A stretch of DNA of 42,915 nt, taken from assembly GCF_018916875.1 (NCBI RefSeq), contig NZ_JAHLNO010000007.1:1-42915 (forward strand), written 5' to 3'. How positions within the stretch are numbered: the first letter of the stretch is position 1; every line of letters starts with the position of its first letter. The translations under genes and the position numbers were made by a program. The stretch comes from Virgibacillus proomii (GTDB lineage Bacteria; Bacillota; Bacilli; Bacillales; Amphibacillaceae). Positions 37,174 through 42,915 of this stretch are shown here, in pieces. The notes under the pieces were generated by a model. It did not search any database, was not told the origin of the DNA, and saw only the letters and a program-made list of their open reading frames with translations.

Positions 37174-37866
37174 ATGCAACCGTTATTTACAGACCGTTTA
37201 TGGAAAAAGGTCGAACCAATTTGGAAGACCTATTTAGAACACCCTTTTGTCAAAGGCTTAGGCGAAGGTTGGCTGGATAAAGAGAAGTTTAAGCACTGGA
37301 TGAAGCAGGATTACGTTTATTTAATTGAATATTCTCGTTTGTTTGCTTTAGGAAGTGCAAAAGCAACGGATTTAACAACGATGACTACTTTTGCCAACCT
37401 ATTACATGGAACATTAAATATGGAAATGGATCTACATCGAAGCTATGCAAGCAAGTTTAATATTAGCGCACAAGAACTGGAAGAAACAGAAGCAGCAGCA
37501 ACAACTACTGCTTATACAAGTTATATGCTAAACGTTTCTCAGCGTGGTGGGGTGGAAAATACAGTTGCCTCGGTACTAGCCTGTGCTTGGAGCTACAATT
37601 TTATTGGAAAAACATTAGCAACATGGCCAAATGCTTTAGAACATGAGTTTTACGGCAACTGGGTACAGATGTATTCTTCCGATGAATTTACGAAACTAGC
37701 AAATGATTGTATTGATTTAATAAATACGATCGCCAAAGATAAACCGGAACATGAACTTGCCATTTTAGAAGATATTGTTGTAAAAACAAGCTATTTTGAA
37801 TATATGTTTTGGGATATGGCAGAAAATAAAGCGATGTGGCCTATTCCTAGTGCCGTTACGGTTTAA
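37174..37866 (+). CDS. tenA: Aminopyrimidine aminohydrolase/thiaminase II TenA
   Basis: 230 residues, all-helical TenA fold. Cys137 in VLACAWSYN is the catalytic Cys; Asp46 in KQDYVYL and Glu209 in SYFEYMFWDMA complete the active site. It salvages thiamine breakdown products (aminomethyl-aminopyrimidine to HMP). GAGAGGAG precedes ATG 37174. In B. subtilis tenA heads a thiazole operon (tenI-thiO-thiS-thiG-thiF-thiD). Here no thiamine gene follows, so it is a stand-alone salvage unit under the TPP riboswitch. Confidence 0.95.
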   Translation: MQPLFTDRLWKKVEPIWKTYLEHPFVKGLGEGWLDKEKFKHWMKQDYVYLIEYSRLFALGSAKATDLTTMTTFANLLHGTLNMEMDLHRSYASKFNISAQELEETEAAATTTAYTSYMLNVSQRGGVENTVASVLACAWSYNFIGKTLATWPNALEHEFYGNWVQMYSSDEFTKLANDCIDLINTIAKDKPEHELAILEDIVVKTSYFEYMFWDMAENKAMWPIPSAVTV

Positions 37867-37962
37867 ACTATCTCCCATATTGTCCTGCCCGAGGATGTAT
37901 TCATCATGAACTTGCTTCTAACTGGTATGTTATAGAAGTAGGAACTTATGAATATAGAAATT

Positions 37963-38010
37963 AGCGCAGAAGGTCATATCATAATGGTAACTGCGCTTTT
38001 TATTTTTTAA
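37963..38010 (+). terminator. Terminator after tenA
   Basis: AGCGCAG and CTGCGCT pair, followed by TTTTATTTTTTAA. Confidence 0.8.
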
Positions 38011-38139
38011 TAAAAAACGAAATTCATTATCCCTTAACAATTCTTCACTAATTTAAAAACCCATTCTTGCTCAGATCACGCAAAACTTTATTAACAACTA
38101 GTTAAGCTTAGACTTATTACAGCGAAAATGAACTCAACA

Positions 38140-38300
38140 CTATACATAGAGCAAAAACGAAAAGCGTTTGATTGGCAACGTATACTGGAACTCCTGACGA
38201 GTAAAGAAAACGTGCCCCTGTAACAGGGGTATGCCAACGCCTAAGCGGTAAGCCCACTTTTTAGTCGGCCTTCCTTTAGATTCGAGCCAATGTTGACTTA
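38140..38300. other. Non-coding GC-richer stretch, possible decayed repeat
   Basis: It holds a small perfect hairpin (CCCCTG-TAA-CAGGGG, 38215-38229) and GC-richer text than its surroundings. No reading frame or RNA family is recognised. Confidence 0.3.
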
Positions 38301-38308
38301 TAGTACCT

Positions 38309-38556
38309 ATTGTTACTACTAAAGCAAATGTTGATGTTAATCTTGAAATAGAGAATGCTACTTTGTAAATAGAACCGTTTTAATAAGAACCGTATATATC
38401 AATCGATTGGATAATAGCAAAAAAGCGATTCATCATGATCATGATCTTGGTAAAGTTACATTAAGCGGACCCTTTAAAGACGGCGAATACTTTATCAACG
38501 TATGTGACAATGGCAAAAGTGTGGAAGAAGAAGAGCCGACACGTAGGATTCATTAA
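38309..38556 (+). pseudogene. Unidentified coding remnant
   Basis: Frame-shifted fragments read like protein: TKANVDVNLEIENATL, then HHDHDLGKVTLSGPFKDGEY and FINVCDNGKSVEEEEP to a stop at 38556. No start with ribosome site is seen and stops break it in the middle. I do not recognise the family. Confidence 0.35.
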
Positions 38557-38594
38557 CGGAATATTTCATAAGAACTTATCAATTGTGTGCTGAT

Positions 38595-38645
38595 CGTAAA
38601 AATAGACACGTAACACCGCCCAATCTATTGTGCTGTTTACGTGCC
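38595..38645 (-). terminator. Terminator of the carboxypeptidase gene
   Basis: CACGTAA (38607-38613) and TTACGTG (38637-38643) pair. On the minus strand TATTTTTACG follows. Confidence 0.65.
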
Positions 38646-38658
38646 TTAACTCATTCAT

Positions 38659-39654
38659 TTATTTTGTTAGATATTCCTCAAGTGTAAGATTATTTTCCAT
38701 AATTTCCTTAGCTGCTTTTTTCCCTACATAACGAATATGCCAAGGCTCATATTGGTACTTAGTTATATCCTCTTTCCCTTTAGGAAAACGGATAATAAAT
38801 CCATAATCTGCTGCGTGATCCGCTAACCATTTTCCTTCATCTGTATCTGCAAATTCCGTCGTTAAATCAAAATTAATAGCCGGGCTTGTTACATCCATTG
38901 TTAAGCCAGTTTGATGTTCACTCTCTCCTGGTCGGGCACTAACTAAATTAGCCTCTTTTTCTCCTAAAGACTGCACATTGGAATTAAAGACAGTGACTTG
39001 CCGATCATAGGAACGATAACCGGACTGTGCATACAATTCGAGCCCTTCTTTTTCTGCAGCAGCAAATAGTTCTTCTAATGCAGGAGCTGCAATATCACGC
39101 ATTTTTTTCTTTGGTAAATCTTCCTTAAAAGGAAAAGGAACACTAGGAGTAACTAAATCGACTGGAATATAATCTTCCGGCAATGCATTTTCTTTATTTA
39201 CCAATGCTAATTGCTCATGCGGATTTGCTAAAACATTCACACCACCATTGGTTGTTACAGGTTCTGCTTTAGCAGGTAATGCTTTACCCGGCTGATAGTT
39301 ACTGGAATCTTTCGCAAGCAGCTGTTCTATCATCTCAGCAGTTTCCTGAGAATATATACCTGTTACTGGTAAATCATGTTGCAGTTGCAAGTCGGTTATT
39401 GCCCAAACTGTAGCAGCATCAAACTTCCCATTACTATCTATATGGTAACCAATTTTTTTTAAAACTTGCTGTAATGCTTCAACATCTTGACCACTATCTA
39501 GTTTCTGCAATTCTCCATCAGGAAGCTGCACATTTTTTTCTTCACTACCATTTTGTTCCTCTTTTGCTGACTGTTTATCGGTATCTGCACATGCCGTTGT
39601 GAATACAAACACAAATAATAACACGATAAACCTGATAATATGTTTTCGCTTCAT
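38659..39654 (-). CDS. Lipoprotein D-alanyl-D-alanine carboxypeptidase (VanY/LdcB family) with PG-binding domain
   Basis: 331 residues. A lipoprotein signal (FVFVFTTAC, lipid-anchored Cys22) is followed by an acidic linker, a peptidoglycan-binding domain (about 52-115, with two short repeats such as DSNGKFDAATVWAITDLQ) and a VanY-type zinc peptidase domain (about 165-320). Zinc and catalytic residues lie in SARPGESEHQTGLTMDVTS and EPWHIRYVG. It trims D-Ala from stem peptides at the outer membrane face. Start ATG 39654 follows AGGGAGAGAAAG. A broken N-acetylmuramoyl-L-alanine amidase gene lies just upstream. Confidence 0.92.
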   Translation of the reverse strand: MKRKHIIRFIVLLFVFVFTTACADTDKQSAKEEQNGSEEKNVQLPDGELQKLDSGQDVEALQQVLKKIGYHIDSNGKFDAATVWAITDLQLQHDLPVTGIYSQETAEMIEQLLAKDSSNYQPGKALPAKAEPVTTNGGVNVLANPHEQLALVNKENALPEDYIPVDLVTPSVPFPFKEDLPKKKMRDIAAPALEELFAAAEKEGLELYAQSGYRSYDRQVTVFNSNVQSLGEKEANLVSARPGESEHQTGLTMDVTSPAINFDLTTEFADTDEGKWLADHAADYGFIIRFPKGKEDITKYQYEPWHIRYVGKKAAKEIMENNLTLEEYLTK

Positions 39655-39998
39655 TTCTTTCTCTCCCTATAAACGATAAATCTATTAAATATTTAAAATT
39701 ACCATAGCTAAACGATAGTAATTGACACCTCTAAGGTGGATTATTTTAATTCAAAATAGCTTTTAAATCCTCTACAATTACTTTACCTACTTGTTGATTA
39801 TATTCATCCGATTGAATAGTTACTAATTCTTTCAGGTTCATCATAAATTCTAACTCTAATAATATAGAAAAGCTTGATTATCTTTTAAAACATGATAACT
39901 ATTACGGAGAACACCTCGCTCCCTTAACTCAATAGATGATGCAAGAGAACGATGAATTGCCTCAGCTAACCTTAAATCGGTTTCTTGTGAGTAATAAA

Positions 39999-40181
39999 GT
40001 GAAACTTCATTCAGTAGGAGTTTTCTTCCATCTCCTATTGAATGTTAGTACCACGAGGGTATGACCTAAAGGCCCTTGAACGAATCGGGCATTTAGGTGC
40101 CGTTTTCTCCCACTTAGACCCTTTTGTACTAACTCAGGCTCTTGAAGTGGGAGTCTTACGGCACCTTACATGCGGGATAAA
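39999..40181 (+). repeat. Structured ATAAA-bounded repeat, array copy A (183 nt, long form)
   Basis: It begins GTGAAACTTCATTCAGTAGG right after ATAAA (39994-39998) and ends GCGGGATAAA. Its left hairpin is CATTCAGTAGGAG with CTCCTATTGAATG, a different sequence from the short form but at the same place. It adds about 34 bases with a TACC/GGTA mini-hairpin and an ACCTAAAGGCCC/GGGCATTTAGGT stem with one mismatch. Confidence 0.92.
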
Positions 40182-40330
40182 GTGAAACTTCATTTCTTGG
40201 AATGCTTTTCCCAAGAAATGTTAGATGAACGAATCGGGCATTTAGGTGCCGTTTTCTCCTACTTAGACCCTTTTGTACCAACTCAGGCTCTTGAAGTGAG
40301 AGTCTTACGGCACCTTACATGCGGGATAAA
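40182..40330 (+). repeat. Structured ATAAA-bounded repeat, array copy B (149 nt, short form)
   Basis: It follows copy A directly with a single shared ATAAA. Left hairpin: CATTTCTTGG with CCAAGAAATG. It differs from copy C at very few positions, two of them in the inner stem of the right half (CTCCTACTT and AAGTGAGAG). Confidence 0.92.
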
Positions 40331-40479
40331 GTGAAACTTCATTTCTTGGAATGCTTTTCCCAAGAAATGTTAGATGAACGAATCGGGCATTTAGGTGCCG
40401 TTTTCTCCCACTTAGACCCTTTTGTACCAACTCAGGCTCTTGAAGTGGGAGTCTTACGGCACCTTACATGCGGGATAAA
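40331..40479 (+). repeat. Structured ATAAA-bounded repeat, array copy C (149 nt, short form)
   Basis: The last copy of the head-to-tail array. It ends with ATAAA at 40475-40479, after which the amidase pseudogene sequence resumes. The short open frame across it (40319-40501) is a by-product of the repeat. Confidence 0.92.
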
Positions 40480-41228
40480 TGTTAAAGTCGCCTACACTTG
40501 AATCTTCGAAAGCATTATAATGGATACTAATATATGCATTCGGTGATTGTTTATTCTCATTGCTGTTCTACCATCTAAAGATATTTTAACATCTTCTGTC
40601 CTTGTCATTATAACATCTGCACCAGTGTTTCGTAAGGATTTTTCAATCGCTTATGTGGTTACTAAGGTTAAATCTTTTTCACAAAGGTTATTACCTGGAT
40701 CCCTTCTTCCATGAACAGGATTGATCATAACTAGTACCTACTTCATTTTTTAGAAGCGACTTTCGCATCTAAAATTTCTTGTTCATCCCTAGCAGTTTTG
40801 ATGGATTTCTTACTATCTTCTTCGACATGCAACTAAAATTAAGATGAATAGTAAAAAGAGGATTTTTTTCATATTGCTTTGCTTCATAAAGACAATTCCT
40901 CCTTTCGCTGGCATTTTTAACCGTTGATTGCTATTTTTTTATCCACACAGTATTTCTTAATCTAATTCTATGGTTCAGTTTATAAATAAAAAGCATCTAT
41001 CTTTACATTTCTTGCATCGTAGTTAATATAAATAGAATATTCCATCCTCTTATTTAAAGAATTCGTATAACGTTATTCATCTTAAATAGAATAATTAATA
41101 AAGCCGTTATTTTATGTTTTTAAAAATATATTTAATAAAGGTTTCCGACCTTTTTTGCCGAATTATAGAAATAGAAAATTATATCAGTTTAGATCTTTTG
41201 ATCAATTAAATAGGGAATGGGGTGATGT

Positions 41229-41783
41229 ATGATGCAATATGATAGAGAAAATAAAACAATTACTACGAAAAGGCTATTGTTGCGACTTTTTCAAAAGATG
41301 GATGCCGCTACTGTCACTAAGCTTTGTAACAGTTATAATATGTATAAAAATACATTATACCTGCCTTATCCATATTCCATCGACGATGCTTTATCGTGGA
41401 TTGAGCAGCATCTCGATAATTTTAACGCTAATAAAATATATGAATTTGCTATAACAGATAAGGAAACAAGAAAATTATATGGAGCGATAGCCCTATCTAA
41501 CAATCAAAAATTCAATAATGGGGAAATTGCCTATTGGATTGGTGAAGATTTTTGGGGAAATGGATATGCTACAGAGGCAGCACAAGCTATCATTCAGTTT
41601 GCATTTGACGAAAAACAATATCATAAAGTATTTGCTCGATACTTTCATTCAAATCTGGCTTCAGGAAGAGTTCTACAAAAATTAGGAATGAGAAAAGAAG
41701 GAATATTAATGGATCATGTAAAGAAAGAAAATCAATATAAAAATTTAGTATATTATGGAATTATTAACCTTAAAGATTCATAG
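41229..41783 (+). CDS. GNAT acetyltransferase, RimJ/RimL type
   Basis: 184 residues. TTKRLLLRLFQ at the start, a short Gly-x-x-x-Leu strand (LYGAIALSN), AYWIGEDFWGNGYATEAAQA (acetyl-CoA pyrophosphate loop) and NLASGRVLQKLGMRKEG are the standard order of RimJ/RimL-like enzymes. These acetylate N termini of proteins or small amines; the substrate cannot be inferred. GGGGTGAT precedes ATG 41229 or 41232. It stands between the amidase pseudogene and a further repeat copy. Confidence 0.9.
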   Translation: MMQYDRENKTITTKRLLLRLFQKMDAATVTKLCNSYNMYKNTLYLPYPYSIDDALSWIEQHLDNFNANKIYEFAITDKETRKLYGAIALSNNQKFNNGEIAYWIGEDFWGNGYATEAAQAIIQFAFDEKQYHKVFARYFHSNLASGRVLQKLGMRKEGILMDHVKKENQYKNLVYYGIINLKDS

Positions 41784-42037
41784 ACTGCTAACTTACAAAC
41801 AATTTACACCTCCTATTTTAGAGCTCTGATTGAGTTCATTTTACTAATCGGAAATTGGGGGAATCGTATTACCTACATTCCCCTTAAACTTCGATTCCAA
41901 TGAAAAAGATTATTACATGGAACAACTGAGTTTTACCTCCCTTTCCCGTCCAATAGCCCTTAAAAAAATCTATCTAAAAAACTATCGAAACGATACTTAT
42001 TTCTCTTCTCATCGGCAAAACTACTAAAACAATCCTA
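41784..42037. other. Intergenic region upstream of repeat copy 5
   Basis: AT-rich. No gene, RNA or clear terminator is recognised. Confidence 0.4.
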
Positions 42038-42042
42038 ATAAA

Positions 42043-42223
42043 GTGAAACTTCATTCAGTAGGAGTTTTCTTCCATCTCCTACTGAATGTTAGTACCTAAA
42101 AGGGTATGACCTAAGGCCCTTGAACGAATCGGGCATTTAGGTGCCGTTTTCTCCCACTTAGACCCTTTTGTATCAACTCAGGTCTTGAAGTGGAGTCTTA
42201 CGGCACCTTACATGCGGGATAAA
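42043..42223 (+). repeat. Structured ATAAA-bounded repeat, copy 5 (181 nt, long form)
   Basis: It starts GTGAAACTTCATTCAGTAGG after ATAAA (42038-42042) and ends GCGGGATAAA. The left hairpin is CATTCAGTAGGAG with CTCCTACTGAATG, now perfectly paired. Short deletions in the right half (CAGGTCTTG, AAGTGGAG) show mild decay. Confidence 0.9.
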
Positions 42224-42234
42224 CTAGATTCTTT

Positions 42235-42630
42235 CATTAGCTTTATGGGATTATAGCGAATAAAAGGCTATCTTCATCGTTAGTTTTCACTGTTCCTGCT
42301 TTAATCATGATGAGTGGCAAACAAGCTCTAGTTACGAATGATTTAACGATTATTATAACAGCGGTAATTATAGGAATAGTGTCAAGAGTCTGAATACTAA
42401 AAGAACCACCAATATTTGAGCTATTCAAATGATTATTTAATTCATACCGTATTTGTCGCCGCTCTTCATTGGATACAGTCGCTATGTCGGCTTTAATCAG
42501 TAAACATTTTATTGCTCTTACATTAGCAGTACAGCAGTTTAGAAATGTAAGAAAAATGGAGAAGGAAAGCTTGAATGACTTGGAAAATACTGAATACACC
42601 TATCGTGGCGACGAAATATTGATGAAATAG
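42235..42630 (+). pseudogene. Unidentified coding remnant
   Basis: TVPALIMMSGKQALVTNDLT and IIITAVIIGIVSRV look like membrane-protein text. In the last 48 codons (ATG 42484 to TAG 42630) a clean frame reads ALTLAVQQFRNVRKMEKES and YTYRGDEILMK. Stops separate the two parts. I do not recognise the family. No ribosome site is seen at 42484. Confidence 0.35.
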
Positions 42631-42720
42631 CGAAAAAGTTTTAAGCACGAAACTATCTTACTTTTATTACAGCGTTCTCCATTTCATTAACGATTATTAC
42701 TATTCCCATTAAACTATCAA

Positions 42721-42915
42721 TCAGACAGCTTGAAGATCTTTCATTAACTGCTCGTACATATTCATGCCTTCCCGAAGATCTGCATAGATTCCTTCTGGTA
42801 AGTGCGGTTCAGAATAACGGCCATCTTGAATTAAACGTGAAATCACTCTGGCATCTTTTACATCGTTCTTGGTTGGAGAATTATCATCCAACTCTTTAGA
42901 CTTCTTAACATGTGC
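42721..42915 (-). pseudogene. IS110-family transposase fragment, truncated at the C terminus
   Basis: The minus strand reads KELDDNSPTKNDVKDARVIS, LIQDGRYSEPHLPEGIYADL and MYEQLMKDLQAV, then TGA at 42723-42721. This is the middle of the DEDD catalytic domain of IS110 transposases. The normal protein would continue for more than 200 residues, and what follows shows no IS110 text. The upstream part runs beyond the window. Confidence 0.8.

Larger units (their letters stand above)
39746..40887 (-). pseudogene. N-acetylmuramoyl-L-alanine amidase (Amidase_3) lipoprotein, split by a repeat array
   Basis: ATG 40887, with AAAGGAGG upstream, starts a lipoprotein signal (KKILFLLFILILVAC). Frame-shifted parts follow: INPVHGRRDPGNN (zinc His), TGADVIMTRTEDVKISLDGR, NAYISIHYNAF (zinc His) and VGDFNI. 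Beyond the repeat array it resumes with SQETDLRLAEAIHRSL, RGVLRNSYHVLKD, ELEFMMN and QQVGKVIVEDLKAILN. The joined text NIYYSQETD is in one frame if the array and one ATAAA are removed. Several other frameshifts are present, so the order of damage is unknown. Confidence 0.85.

Noticed and set aside
39999..40479. CRISPR array
   Set aside because: The repeated units are 149-183 bases long, adjoin directly without unique spacers, and no cas genes are present.

Overview
The window looks like a chromosomal segment of a low-GC, spore-forming Bacillaceae bacterium, probably from the Oceanobacillus/Virgibacillus/Lentibacillus side of the family. That placement is inferred from protein character and gene order. 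The best anchor is the set sleL (yaaH), yaaI-like isochorismatase, tadA and the long Bacillus-type SRP RNA (scr), which keep their Bacillus order and orientation. In Bacillus this block lies close to oriC, and a near-consensus ParB site (parS-like) near 17.2 kb fits such a location.

Layout. 1-0.75 kb: 5' end of an IS110-family transposase and one copy of a structured repeat. 0.75-7.3 kb: beta-carbonic anhydrase, SRP RNA, then a probably acquired block (MacB/FtsX-type ABC exporter, a divergent secreted Lys-rich peptide, a VanZ-like protein) lying between scr and tadA. 7.8-17 kb: mostly housekeeping genes: yaaI, sleL, a DJ-1/PfpI protein, nsrR with hmp, a methyltransferase, acsA and a dicarboxylate/glutamate symporter. 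17-31 kb: a decaying accessory region with an integrase remnant, a ykoN/ykoP/ykoQ-like set, an EEP hydrolase, phosphodiesterase paralogues (one intact, two broken), two diacylglycerol-kinase-like genes (one broken), a Zn-alcohol dehydrogenase with a class II aldolase, a broken DUF421 gene and lgt. 32-39.7 kb: solitary bioB under a BirA-like operator, an old-yellow-enzyme homologue, a frameshifted SMP-30 gene, cutC, a DUF3784-like protein, TPP-riboswitch-controlled tenA and a lipoprotein D,D-carboxypeptidase. 39.7-42.9 kb: a cell-wall amidase pseudogene split by three head-to-tail repeat copies, a GNAT acetyltransferase, another repeat copy and a truncated IS110 transposase.

How the parts work together. 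NsrR and Hmp form a classic nitric-oxide defence pair with a 39-bp palindrome between them. Genes at 18-31 kb share a lipid and phosphate-ester theme (lipid glycosyltransferase, lipid kinases, several phosphoesterases, Lgt), which suggests membrane-lipid remodelling, but many members are frameshifted.

The most unusual item is a family of about 149-nt and 181-183-nt non-coding repeats with strong internal hairpins. All five clear copies lie in the same orientation, are bordered on both sides by ATAAA, and end in that motif. Removing the array plus one ATAAA restores the local reading frame of the amidase, so the family is mobile and inserts precisely. Two GAGGYTGGGACATAA-ended MITE-like elements are also present.
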